Shown here in pieces: positions 11,450-22,480 of a stretch of 64,000 nt of DNA (its first letter is position 1; each line of letters starts with the position of its first letter). The notes under the pieces were generated by a model, which saw only the letters and a list, made by a program, of their open reading frames with translations, had not been told where the DNA came from and did not search any database. The stretch lies in the NCBI RefSeq assembly GCF_033807575.1, contig NC_084725.1, positions 11,877,001-11,941,000 of the forward strand. The letters are read 5' to 3'. This DNA is from Cydia pomonella (Eukaryota > Arthropoda > Insecta > Lepidoptera > Tortricidae). Made by a program: the position numbers and the translations under genes.

Positions 11450-11715
11450 ATAGATGACTCCAAAAGCGCGATGAGTACTCGGCGCTGCTGTCGGGCTATA
11501 TGTTTGTCCCGTTCGCGCTGGAGACGTACGGGTGTTGGTGTGCTGAGGCCAACATTCTCTTGGGCAAATTGGGGCGGCAGTTGAGGGAGAGAGGTCATGA
11601 CCGTCGTTCCGGGTCAATCTTGATGCAGAGGCTATCTATCGCGATTCAGCGTGGCAACGCGGCGAGCGTGATGATCACCTTTGCGTCCGGAAGGGCTCGG
11701 GAACTCATTTCATAA
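11450..11715 (+). pseudogene. LINE fragment, C-terminus of the RT polyprotein
   Basis: In the frame of 11500 the plus strand reads FVPFALETYGCW, CAEANILLGKLG and RLSIAIQRGNAASVMITF before a stop. From memory this is the C-terminal end of the non-LTR polyprotein whose more upstream part lies inverted at 24428-25345. Frame changes upstream of 11500 show it is broken. The family link is recognition by eye. Confidence 0.6.
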
Positions 11716-11780
11716 GCACATCAATCATTTCTAATTTCATTATTATGATTTCAGTATTTTCGGAATCATATTGATTGATT

Positions 11781-12110
11781 TTAGTCTGTAAGACTGCCCC
11801 ACTGCTGGGCAAAGGCCTCCCCTCTTTCTCGCCATTTGGTCTTATCCAATGCACACTCCCACCACTCTTTACAAAATGCATCAAGGTCTTCGATCGTCGG
11901 TCTTCCACTGCCCCGAGATCCGCCCTGTGGGACCCAGTCTGTAGCTAGTTTGGTACAGCGCTCGAGGTGCATTCGGCAGACGTGCTCTGCCCAGACCCAC
12001 TTTAGCTTGGCGGCATTCATGCCCACATCCGCAATGCCAGTTTTGGAACGCAGTTCGGTGTTTCTAACACGGTCGGCTCTGCGAACACCCATTTCGGCAT
12101 CATATATAAG
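11781..12110 (-). pseudogene. RTE-like LINE fragment, RT C-terminus
   Basis: An open minus-strand frame carries EMGVRRADRVRNTELR, GIADVGMNAAKLKWVWAEHV, GGSRGSGRP and KTKWRERGEAFAQQW. This is the usual C-terminal tail of RTE-type reverse transcriptases (an IRxxT...LKWxWAGHV-like block, then GRPxxRW-like). The 5' part is missing. It abuts the oppositely oriented LINE fragment at 11450-11715. Confidence 0.65.
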
Positions 12111-12518
12111 ATAAAATTAAAACTTTCCAATAACAAACATTACACTCACGTCTCACGAGAAACTTTCGTAATAACCCGAACATACCTCAGATAAACATAC
12201 CTAGCTACAATTTGCTGAATAGTTCAACAATGACTACTAGATATGATACTTGAAACTCTAACGGTTCATAAATGTAAATAATTGATCAAACTATTTAAGA
12301 TAATTTGTAAAATGCAATGTATTTTTAACCTTCCGACTTAACAGTAAGATCGTTTTTTGAAAGGATTTAAAACATCACAAGGTGTTGCTCTCGATAACTA
12401 ATTAAATATAACTTAAATGTTATCACAAATAAATTATAGTAAATTGACATAACAGAAGAATTCGTGCATTCGAGTAGTAGTGCGGCAGTTATTAAAATAA
12501 TATAAATATTTTTAAAAA

Positions 12519-12560
12519 ATGTCAGAAAAGAGGAACCGGTTTAGTCCATTTTTGAGACAA
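12519..12560 (+). CDS. T3 Tret1-like sugar transporter, exon 1
   Basis: ATG and 13 further codons (MSEKRNRFSPFLRQ) end at a GTAAGT donor in phase 0. The context AAAAAATG fits an insect start. It matches the T4 first exon in position and in the final L-R-Q. Joined to exons at 15503, 19107 and 22481 it gives 1542 nt, exactly 514 codons with the stop. Confidence 0.8.
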
Positions 12561-12699
12561 GTAAGTTTATTAATTATTATGTAACTTTGTTTAGTTAGTA
12601 TAAAGTCTGACCAAGATAACTTTGCATTGCATTTTCAACGACAAAGCGAGGCAATGTCATTATTAATGGTATATTTCTATGAAAATATGACGTTTGTAT

Positions 12700-12812
12700 G
12701 TATGTACAAACTCTTTATTGTACAAAACACATAAGCGCAAATATGGTACAGGATAGACAGTACAAAGGCAAACTTATCCCTTTAAAGGATCTCTTCCAGT
12801 TAACCTTTCAGT
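12700..12812 (-). repeat. LINE 3' tail, reversed
   Basis: Reverse of the tail family at 41270-41540: here GAACTCTTTATTGTAC-like sequence, then AACTTATCCCTTTAAAGGATCTCTTCCAGTTAACC in the plus orientation. It lies in T3 intron 1. The 12813-13235 remainder shows nothing. Confidence 0.55.
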
Positions 12813-13235
12813 ACGTTCATAATGACACTCCTTCACTTTGTTCTATTCAAGGCAGTGAAAAGTAACAATCACCTTGTTTATATTCTACGTAGCATTCTAT
12901 TGTATTGTATGTATTTATTTCAAGCAACATGGCTCATAAAACCTTAGAAACATAATATTGTTTTACAAGAGCGCAAAGTTATTGTTTAACCGCTTGTGCT
13001 AATATTGGTACCCGAGCAAGCGAAAAATTCCAAAATTGAACCACGAGCGTAGCGAGTGGTTTGAGAAGTGGAATCTTGAGCGCTGCGAGGGTTTGAAGAC
13101 ACGAGGGTTAAACAAACTTTGCCTCCGAGTTAAACACAAAAAAATTCACCACACCAACGCAAGGGAGCTATTAACTATGAAATACCAAAAAAATCTAATT
13201 AAATCGAATTCAAATAAAAGTAATAAAAAAATATC

Positions 13236-13556
13236 ATTCAAAATCAAATCAAATCAAAATCAAAAAGCATTTATTTCGTTAAATAGTATACAACATAACA
13301 CATTCATGGTTGGGACTTCCTAGTAAGTATGTATAATACCTGTGACAGGAAGCCCCGCTCTTCTACATTTGTCTAGTACATTTGTACACGGTTAACGACA
13401 ATAAAGTCTAACATTGTGCAAACGGCTATTATTTTAAGTAAAAGAAAATAATAACTTACATAATATTATTATTACTATTTCAATATTTGTATAATTATTA
13501 ACATTTTATATTCTGCTTATATTCAAAAAGAAAGAAAGAAGTGATTAGCTTACAAT

Positions 13557-13604
<48 letters not shown>

Positions 13605-14520
13605 TTCAGTTACTATCGTACTCGTCATCCTAATAGAATTTCTCTTTCGTCGTATGTTATATTTTTTAGCCAATTTATTAGGGCTATTTTACATTCATAC
13701 CAAGGCAAACAGTAGATATTAATTTTTTCGTTTATCATATTATAAAGGTGTATTGATAATGCCTGATATTGTCTTCTTCCAAATTTAGATTTACAGTTCA
13801 CTGGAGGCATAACAGATTTTTTACGTCTACGTGATAAGATCGTTGTATCAAACTTTACAGTTCTATGTACTCGTAATACCGCCGCTGTAATATATAATTT
13901 TCTCATAGTAAGCTGTTCACTAATTTTATAAAGTTCTTGTGTTGGATAGCGATATGGTTTTTGGTGCATAACTTTTAGCAGACATCTCTGACTTCGTTCT
14001 ACTTCTAAAAATTTACTCTTACTTGCACCACCCCATACTGTAATACAGTAATTCATGACTGACTGTGCTAGAGCTACGTAGATTTGTGACAGGAGCGATT
14101 TAGTAGTGATATACCTAAGTTTTTTGAAAATCCACACCAGTTTTCTAATTCTGTTACCGACATACTCAATTTGTGGATGCCAGGACAAACGCTGGTCAAT
14201 TATGACACCCAAGTATTTTGTTGTTTCAGCTTTAATTATCTGTGTGCAGTTACAATCTTTATTTATTTCAGGGACACTTGTGCAGTTGTGAATCTTTAGT
14301 TTTAAATTACTACTTGGTTGTGTGCTTTTATACTTGGAGAAACACATGTAACAGGTTTTTGCTGTATTGAGTGTAAGGAGATTATTTCTTAGCCAAGATG
14401 ATACCTTATTTAGACCAGACTCAGCTAGTTCATACACTGTCTTCCAAGATTTGCTTTCGAAAACAAGGACAGTGTCATCAGCATATGAAAATACTTGGCC
14501 ATAATTTAAAAGTCAATTCT
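13236..14520 (-). mobile_element. 5'-truncated LINE with reverse transcriptase C-terminal half
   Basis: From 14520 down to the stop at 13625 the minus strand is open. It encodes the end of a non-LTR reverse transcriptase: the catalytic YADDTVLVF, then ETTKYLGVIIDQRLSW, SLLSQIYVALAQSVMNYCITVWGGA (thumb region), and a C-terminus ending in ITYDEREILLG. The N-terminal RT motifs and endonuclease are missing, as expected of 5' truncation. The 3' side holds a (GT)n run at 13559-13600 and a tail near 13236-13330 resembling antisense TTTTGATTTTGATTTGA plus AAATGCTTTT, the usual LINE poly-tail. It lies inside T3 intron 1 in antisense. Confidence 0.75.
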
Positions 14521-15502
14521 ACTATTCTGATTACTTTGCCCCACATGTGGATAAAATGCAACTTTCTCATTAGTTTTTGAACAATCAAGAGGGCCTTTAC
14601 CAGTTGATGTGGTGAAAAAATTAATATTACAAAAATATTAACTTACTCATAGGAAACATGTGAAAAATAAAAGAATAAAAATTAAGAAAGAAATAAATAA
14701 AATTATTTGTTATATTTCATGGAAATACAGACTAAAATATATCTTAATATAAAACTAATTAATTAAATTCAATATCTAATGTCATAATTCGGTTAAAAAG
14801 TAAGTTCCACGTCGCTCATAAATATATTAATTAATTATTAATACTTTAAACAAATATTACATTTATATATTTTAATAAATTAATGAATACTTACCTATAA
14901 TTAAGAAGTGATAGTCCGATTGGCCCAATTTTCCAACCGACAATTTATATTACCTTCCGATTAAGTATTTTAGTACAAAATTGACACAAGTTCTCAGTTT
15001 TAGCATTCTCAGACTAATTTTCACCCTTTTGTTTTTTAAACAATTTGACCGAAAACGAAATTAATACAACAAATCAAAGATCCAAATTTTATCACTTTGG
15101 CATAATAGTAAAAGCGGAACTAAAGTTATCTAGACCAACAGTAAATCTAGACCAATAAGAATAAAAGAAACTTAATAAATAAATTTTATTCCTTAGTTAT
15201 TTTTAAACAATTTGACGAAAAACTAAATAGTCTTTATTCACAATAACAATAAATATAATTTACATTAAGAATTTTCATCTACAAAACAGTGTAAAATTAT
15301 ATTGTAAAGACGTGTAAGTAGGAAAAACATTCGCAAAACATTTTTAGACAACTTATTTTTTTACTTTTAATAAAACCCATTTTATTACTTTTAATAAAAG
15401 TGTGTAGGTACAATTTTTTTTACATTATCTACATACCGACAAGGTTAACTTTTTTCTTAAAACATACTTGTATGCTTAAACCACTTTTTCAATCATTATC
15501 AG
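14521..15502. other. AT-rich T3 intron sequence
   Basis: Nothing recognised apart from the splice acceptor AATCATTATCAG at its right end. Confidence 0.6.
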
Positions 15503-15638
15503 TGTCTGGTAACGGCCGCAGTGAGCAGCAGCGTGATCGGTTGCGGTTGCGCGTTCGGCTTCCCAGGGATCCTGTTACCTCAGTTGGGGCACCCTGACTC
15601 AACGCTTCAAGTCTCTGCAGACCAGGCTTCCTGGCTAG
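15503..15638 (+). CDS. T3 Tret1-like sugar transporter, exon 2 (TM1)
   Basis: A 136-nt exon from the acceptor ATTATCAG to CTAG|GTTAGT. It encodes CLVTAAVSSSV, GCGCAFGFPG, ILLPQLGHP and DQASWL, the first membrane helix. Length and phases match T1 and T4. It is immediately followed by five decayed copies of itself (15655-16224). This first copy is the only one with a real acceptor and an open frame. Confidence 0.88.
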
Positions 15639-15654
15639 GTTAGTTTTCACCAAG

Positions 15655-16224
15655 GTCTGGCATCCCAGGGATTCTGTTACCTCAATTGGAGCACCCTGAC
15701 TCAGCGCTTCAAGTCTCTGAAAACCAAGCTTCCTGGCTAGGTTAGTTTTCACCAAGGTCCGGTAACAGCAGCAGCGTCTTCGGCTGTGGCTGCGCGTTCG
15801 GCTTCCCAGGGATTCTATTACCTCAGTTGGAGCACCCTGACTCAACGCTTCAAGTCTCTGAAGACCAGGCTTCCTGGCTAGGTTAGTTTTCACCAAGGTC
15901 TGGCTTCCCAGGGACCGTGATACCTCAGTTGGAGCACACTGACAGCACTTCAAGTCTCTGAAGACCAGGCTCCCTGACTAGGTTAGTTTTTACCACTGTT
16001 CGGTAACAGCAGCAGCGTCATCGGCTGTGGCTGCGCGTTCGGCTTCCCAGGTATCCTATTACCACAGTTGGAGCGCCCTGACTCAGCGCTTCAAGTTTCT
16101 GAAGACCAGGCTTCCTGGCTAGGTTAGTTTTCACCAAGGTCTGGCTTCCCAGGGATCCTGTAGCCAAAGTTGGAGCAACCTGTCTCGGTGCTTCAAGTTT
16201 TTGTAAACCAGGCTTCCTGTCTAG
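15655..16224 (+). repeat. Tandem array of five decayed copies of T3 exon 2
   Basis: Copies lie at about 15655-15740, 15757-15881, 15898-15981, 15999-16122 and 16139-16224. Each ends with the exon's own CTAG-like 3' end. They are separated by a 16-17 nt spacer (GTTAGTTTTCACCAAG and near variants) that contains the donor. Copies 2, 4 and 6 (counting the exon as 1) are short and lack the first part of TM1; copies 3 and 5 are long (GGTAACAGCAGCAGCGTC then the GCGCAFGFPG-coding part). None has a polypyrimidine tract and acceptor, and the frame is lost relative to exon 1. They therefore look non-functional. Confidence 0.85.
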
Positions 16225-17984
16225 GTTATTTTTCACCACGGACCCCTAAAATAGACCGTACAGCTTTGCCAGCCTAAATTGAACCAAATCATTAAGTAAG
16301 ATAAGGTCATAGAGGTTATAGGAATAAGCGGTCCGAAAGAGAGCAGCAAACCCAAACTGTGTGTAGGTAATATACCTATTATCTCGTGGACATACTGTGG
16401 AATGATGTCGGCGAAAGTCAGCGAAGGCTAAGCTGAAGCAAGTGAATTAAAGAAAATGACGTAGTTAGGTAGTAATGTAACTATTGGTAGAGCCGCGAGT
16501 GGAGAAATTTAAATGAGGCATATAAATTGCAAGTGATGCTGTTGCCATTAACTTTCTTACAGGCGCCGAATTATTTTGAGTTTATTTCCATCGTATAAAT
16601 CTTGTAATCCCGTCTCAAAGAACTATGGCTAGGTTAGAATATAAACACAAAGCAACAATTTTTCAGAAGCGTCCTCGTAGACCTGGTTAGTTGTCAAGCG
16701 GACCCCAGGCTCCCATGAGGCGTGGCAAAATGCCGGGACAACACGAGGAAGAAGGAGACCTGGTTACTGGACCAAACTGCATATCTTCTCTTATTTGGAT
16801 TTCGGCGGTCAAAAAAGTAGTGTGTAACCTTAAATAAAGTCGCCCAGGTCATAATCAAAGTATCAAAGCAGCACTTGAGTAAGACCTGACGAAACAAATT
16901 GTGAAGCCTTGAAAACCAGAAAAAACAGAACTTAACATAGAAATTTGAGTGGTGGGACTTCAAGATGGCGAATTTAATACATAATTATTCAATCAATTCT
17001 TATCAAACTTACGAGTTCGGATTAAAAAAATGTGGAGGTACCTATACTAACACAAACTCGGGCATTTAGGCTAATTGATTGAATCTTTAGCATAGGTATA
17101 TATGAATACTTTATATAGTTACACGTTTATTACGTGTTAGGGGACCTTGAGGTTGACAGTCTATATTTTACACTTCATCATCACCTGGATGTTAAAAAAG
17201 CTCAAGGAACTTACAAATTTTCTTATTTTGGCTGAAAGTATATCTTTTAGTAATTTCCTAAAAGTGTATTTTTATATAATTAGGTCGATGTTAATTCAAT
17301 TACAATTAACAGATAATACTAATATAAATTAACTAAATTAAACCTAATAAAATATAAACATAAGAATATAAAACCCCCCCTCCTATGAAAAGTCCCCCAG
17401 GTCTGTTCCCTGCGGAAGGGTGCCCCTAAGGCTGGCTACGTTCCCTCGTTGAATGGCAATGCCTATTCTTTGGCCTAGGAATGAGCCAGCCTTAGGGTCA
17501 CCCGTGGTCTCCAGCAGTTTTTTTTAGTTATAATGCAATGCTACTCCTACTATACTACTCCTATGACTGTAACATTATGTAAGATTTACCTAATGATGTT
17601 CATAATTTGCCAAGCGTAGCGCGAGGGCACTACCTACCTTTTCTCGAAGCGGTTTGTCGTTTTTTTGAACCCTCAAACCTTGGGTTTGATTTATACCAGA
17701 TAAATAATTCTCGGGATATCAATTGCATAGCTCTTGATACATTAGATTTGGCCAAATTCGTCAAGGACTCACTCACTCTCTGATGATCGTCAAAATTATT
17801 AGGGTCCTTCTTGAAGTCCTAGAAAGCTAAAATTTCGTATGTAAAATAGTAATAGTACACAAACAACAAAAACATTATTAAGCCTTGAACTTTTACCCCC
17901 TAAGCCCTCAAATTAGGGGATTAAGATTACTGCAAATTTTGATTTTACTACTATTTTTGTATACCGGTTTTGTATAACAATTTT
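16225..17984. other. T3 intron with a SINE-A fragment
   Basis: At about 16685-16755 is the 3' part of SINE-A (GCGGACCCCAGGCTCCCATG, GCAAAATGCCGGGACAAC). At 17350-17520 is a GC-richer patch containing AAGGCTGGCT and its complement AGCCAGCCTT, probably repeat-derived. The rest is AT-rich with nothing recognised. Confidence 0.5.
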
Positions 17985-18253
17985 TTGACGACCGGTTTGG
18001 CCTAGTGGGTAGTGACCCTGCCTACGAAGCTGATGGTCCCGGGTTCAAATCCTGGTAAGGGCATTTATTCGTGTGATGAGCATGGATATTTGTTCATGAG
18101 TCATGGGTGTTTTCTATGTATTTAAGTATTTATAAATATTTATATATTATATATATCGTTGTCTAGGTACCCTCAACACAAGCCTTATTGAGCTTACTGT
18201 GGGACTTAGTCAATTTGTGTAATAATGTCCTATAATATTTATTTATTTATTTA
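17985..18253 (+). repeat. tRNA-derived SINE, family B (best copy)
   Basis: The tRNA-like head has A-box-like TGGCCTAGTGGG and B-box-like GGGTTCAAATCC. It is followed by GTGTGATGAGCATGGATATTTG, TCATGAGTCATGGGTG, AACACAAGCCTTATTGAGC, GTGGGACTTAGTCAATTTG and a TTTA-repeat tail. Other copies are at 5654, 9464, 37272, 39605 and 53328. It is a pol III-type retroelement and not a working tRNA gene. Confidence 0.8.
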
Positions 18254-19106
18254 TACCAGAAAAGTAATGAACAGTGAAAAAAAATTTCATTTTACGCCCA
18301 TGTGATGGTAGCGAAACGACCAAACCACGTATTGTGACTAAGGTGTAGAGTATGTGTAGAGTTAGAAGTTGTGTAGAGTCATGTAGAGTCACATGAAATC
18401 TGATAACTTTTTGGCAGTGCGGGCGATATTGTCTTGGGAACATTTTAGATGAAAATGTTTTTGATGGGATTACTTACCTGAATCATTATTTTCACGTCGG
18501 TGCAAAATAAACTTATTGTTAGACGGACTCAATTATCGTCTTTAATTTCAGCAGACCATTAAAAACGAATTGTTTATACGACAAAGGCTATAGAATTCGA
18601 CATATGACTTGTTTAAACTTAATATATTTCAAGTATAAATCCCATTGGCAAATCACATTTAAAAAAAAGGTCACTTCTGTGGATAATACAATGAAAGTGA
18701 ACTCTGATACATACATATCCCGTTTTTCTTATGATCTGTATCTCAAGTACTGAAAAAATGTATCTCGTCTGTAAAGTTGCCGCGTTACCTAAACTTAATT
18801 TTTACTTTAGGTTCCTTTAACTATGCGATGTATACAGGAAAGACGCGAACGAGTTAGCAAAAAAATGTGTATGACCCATTCGTAGAAACGTATTTTTTTA
18901 CATTTGAGTAGGAATTTTAAGACTTGGCTGATATGAATTAAAGTAAATTTGATATTTTGGGACTGTTGTTTTTAAATATAGGACCAATACAGACAATGGC
19001 ATTATGATATTTAAGTGTAATGATACGAAAGCCATAAAACATTTATGAAACTTTATCCCCAAGAATCTCTCATAAAGCTAAAGCAGTTTTTTTTATATTC
19101 TTTCAG

Positions 19107-19252
19107 CCTCAGTTTCTTCAATCCCGATGATCTGCGGTAACTTCATGGTGCCAGCATTGATGACGCGTGGAGGAAGGAAGGTGGCGCTCTACGTGGTGAC
19201 CCTCACCATGATGCTGGGCTGGTGCACCATCATACTCGCCCACGGCTATGAG
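19107..19252 (+). CDS. T3 Tret1-like sugar transporter, exon 3 (TM2-TM3)
   Basis: A 146-nt exon from TTTCAG to TATGAG|GTAAGC. It encodes SVSSIPMICGNFMVPALM, the loop motif T-R-G-G-R-K, VTLTMMLGWCTIILA and a final HGYE. Phases (1 in, 0 out) match T1 and T4. It is followed by two decayed copies of itself. Confidence 0.9.
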
Positions 19253-19641
19253 GTAAGCTCGCGGACTATGTCTTCAATCATCAACCCCGATCTGTGGCAA
19301 CTGGTCTCAAATCCTAGAGGTCCCGATGATGACTTGTGTAGGTCGAAAAGTGGCACTCTACGTAGTGACCCTGATAATGTTGTTGAACTGGTGCACCATC
19401 ATACTCGCCCACAGCCATAGCTCCAGCTTACCTCACCAGCACTGGCAGCAGCCAGTCTGCTAGCATACCTCATAAGGTATGCTGGCAGACTATATCCTCA
19501 ATCATTAGCCCCTTCTGTGGCAACTGGTCTTAGAGCCTAGAAGTTAGAAGTCCCAGCAGTGGACGGATGAATGCACTCTACGTAGTTAACCTGACAATGA
19601 TGTTGGGATGGTGTACCATCATACTCGCCAATAGCTATGAG
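19253..19641 (+). repeat. Two tandem decayed copies of T3 exon 3 with flanking intron
   Basis: Copy B (about 19286-19420) and copy C (about 19499-19641) repeat the exon's middle and end (CACTCTACGTAGT, GATGTTGGGATGGTG, ACCATCATACTCGCC). Both are preceded by a repeated intron-like piece (GGACTATGTCTTCAATCATC; GACTATATCCTCAATCATTA). Copy B has lost its donor (CCATAGCT). Copy C keeps TATGAG|GTACCT but has stops and no acceptor. The duplicated unit is therefore exon plus adjoining intron, unlike the tight exon-2 array. Confidence 0.8.
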
Positions 19642-20609
19642 GTACCTACGCGTGGTACGCTTACAAGGATAAACAACGCGCAATTGTAGGTTAAACAAGT
19701 GGCTCCTTACTAATATGTTTTATGATTATAATGAATTTTTTGACATGCCACTTACATTATAGTTTAATTTGTACTAATGAATTTTAAATGTATATATGTA
19801 ACGAATTTTGGATTGTAAATATGATAATCAAAACCAATAAACTTACCTTGTGTAAGTAGGTTTAATATACTTAAAAACGAGACGACCTGTAACTATTGTT
19901 ATTAATAAATTTTCATTTTCATTTTCAAACCAGTCGCCTTAGTTGCTCTTGACCAAGTAAAGCGATTACATCTTGTCGTCGTGATGTTCCGGCATTTGTC
20001 ATGACTCATTTGCCTGAGAGGCTAAGGTCCGCTCCGGAATTACAATATTCTCGTGAAAATAAAAAGATGGTTCAATACACTATTGTATTACAAATATTGC
20101 GTGTGCTGCGCATATTGGAAAATTATTGACAAGTGACTTGTGACCCCAAGTGCAAATGCAGCGTTGCCAGATGGTCACAAAAGTCACATTTTTCGTGACT
20201 TTTCGCCTTCTTGTGTGACATGTGCGTGACTTACGATTATGAGGCAATTTTTGTGACTTTTTAAGCTAGCCGATTTTTGGATAAGTTTAGTTTTGCAATT
20301 CGTATTATTTAAGATCACACCCAAGTTTACTAGCCCTTGAACCCGTGTCCAGACAAGACAATTTTTCGCCAATCTGATGAAATTGTCCGATCTAATCAGG
20401 GCTATAACCGCGAAAATCGAAGTTCGTTAATTGCAGCCATTTTTCTCTGTCACTCTAATTAAGTCTTAATGATTTTGGTTGTCGCGGCAGGCCCCAGGCC
20501 GTGCGGACGCAAATGCCAATTTGGCTGCCAAATTCAACCACCGATTATTACCGATAAAATGGAGGTGTGGACGCAAGAATACAAATTGGTGACGCTAGTT
20601 TTTGAGCAT

Positions 20610-21085
20610 TTTTGAAGTGAAAACTTCTTTAGCGGCGCTGTGCACTTTTTGTGATGGGGAAAAAAATGTTAAACTCGCGTCAGGTCACGTGAACGACAGA
20701 TTCGTCAGATTGAAAATTCGTAAGATGGACACGTGACCTGATCGAAAAACTGTTACAATGTCATTGAAGCCAGTAGACCGCCGGCGCAACTTAAATATTA
20801 ACGTTGTGCATTTTTAAGTTAAATAATTGTAATAGTTCTGAAGTGTTAAATTTTTGAATTGATAAATGTAATATAAATTGTCATGTTTGTGTACGACAGC
20901 GCAATAAATGAATATTGTTTTTTTACCACATAAATGATTGTACTTTTATACTGATAATTAAAGCAATTCGTGCAAAATTATTCCCTAACCATTCCAAAAT
21001 ATCAAAAATGCACAACGCTATTATTCAAGTTTTCACTTCTGCCGGCACTTCCGGAGTACCCGTTGTTTTTTTATTTTACAACGCT
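20610..21085 (+). repeat. Interspersed repeat with short inverted ends
   Basis: Begins near GAAGTGAAAACTTC and ends near AGTTTTCACTTCTGCCGGC. It includes CAGGTCACGTGAACGACAGA, ATCGAAAAACTGTTACAATG and CATTGAAGCCAG. A reversed copy lies at 50635-50990. The short inverted ends suggest a non-autonomous DNA element, family unknown. Confidence 0.6.
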
Positions 21086-21094
21086 CGAATCTTC

Positions 21095-21420
21095 CTCGCA
21101 TTGTCCCGGCATTTTGCCACGGCTCATGGGAGCCTGGGGCCCGCTTGGGGAGCTGGGGACAACTAATCTCAAGATTTGGCGTAGGCACTAGTTTTTACGA
21201 AAGCGACTGCCATCTGATCTTTCAATCCAGAGGGTAAACTAGGCCTTGGTAGGATTAGTCCGGTTTCCTCACGATGTTTTCCGTCACTGAAAAGCGACTG
21301 GTAAATATTAAATGATATTTCGTACATAAGTTCCGAAAAACTCATTGGTACGAGCCGGGGTTTGAACCCGCGACCTCCGGATTGCAAGTCGCACGCTCTT
21401 ACCGCTAGGCCACCAGCGCT
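21095..21420 (-). repeat. tRNA-derived SINE, family A, reversed
   Basis: The antisense tRNA-like head ends at about 21420 (GCTAGGCCACCAGCGC). The B-box complement GGTTTGAACCC, the body GGTAAACTAGGCCTTGG and the 3' part CCACGGCTCATGGGAGCC follow leftward. Confidence 0.75.
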
Positions 21421-22360
21421 TTTTAGGGTTCCGTAGCCAAATGGCAAAAACGTCATAAAATTTAAACAAAACAAACATTAAATATCTATGGATAGGTCTT
21501 CAAAAATAATATTGAAGTTTCAAATATCATTTTTTTTCTAAACTGAATAGTTTGCGCGAGAGACTTCCAAACTGGTAAAATGTGTGTCTCCCCCCTGTAA
21601 CTTCTAAAATAAGAGAATGATAAAACTAAAAAAAATATATGATGTACATTACCATGCAAACTTCCACCGCAAATTGGTTTGAATGAGATCTAGTAAGTAG
21701 TTTTTTTTTAATACGTCATAAATGGTAGGGAACCCTTCATGGACGAGTCCGACTCGCACTTGGCCGCTTTTTTTTCAAATATCACCACGTATCGTTTTAC
21801 AGCGCTCAAATATCACCATAAAACTAACATTGAAGTATGATGCCAGGTTATTTTCTGATCGAATCGGTCGATTTGATCATCCCGTCTGGGTGCCTCCATT
21901 ATATGGGTGTTTACTATACTATAAAAACCGGTTAAAGTGCCAATTACATCCAAACTTTATCAGGACCCGATTTCGGGCCCGAAAAAGAATATTTTTCCTT
22001 TTCACTAAATATTAGCACATCATTTACAATATTTGAAATGTAAAAAAATGGTTCATATGCAAAAATATCACACATTGAACATTTTTGGCAATTAGAGACA
22101 AATTATTTTTAACATTTCAAATATTGTTAACGATGTGCTGATATTCCGTGAAACGAAAACGATTATCATGCCCGAAATCGGGACTGATTTCGGACCCGAA
22201 ATCGGGAACAGGAATGTAATTGGCGCTTAAGTGCAAGTCAGACTCGCCCACGAAGGGTGGGCAGCCTGGTGACAGACAGATAGATAGACTGACAGTGGAG
22301 TATTAGTTAGTTTTTACGTTTACGGTACGTTTTTACCCTTTGGGTACGGAATCCTAAAAA
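21421..22360. repeat. Nested fold-back elements: a GGGTTCCGTA-type element around a MITE
   Basis: AGGGTTCCGTAGCCAAATGG at 21424 and GGGTACGGAATCCT at 22340 are inverted ends of a common lepidopteran fold-back family. Within it at 21937-22228 lies an element with ends TGCCAATTACATCC and GGAATGTAATTGGCGC, and internal AATATTTGAAATG/CATTTCAAATATTG arms. The latter resembles the MITE at 5877-6544. Confidence 0.6.
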
Positions 22361-22480
22361 TGTGACTTAAGCAGCAAAAATGTGACTTTTAGGGAAACGA
22401 AACGTAACTTATGACTCCAGAGCCCTGGCAACACTGTGCAAATGTAAACTACTTTTCTGACATGTTCTTAATCGTTTCAG

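Noticed and set aside
13559..13600. (GT)n run as a regulatory Z-DNA site
   Set aside because: It sits at a LINE 3' side and is an ordinary microsatellite; no evidence of function.
15489..16239. Long open frames on the minus strand across the exon-2 array (GSLGSRTRS-type repeats)
   Set aside because: They are the antisense of the duplicated exon; the repetitive peptide simply mirrors the DNA repeat and has no family feature.
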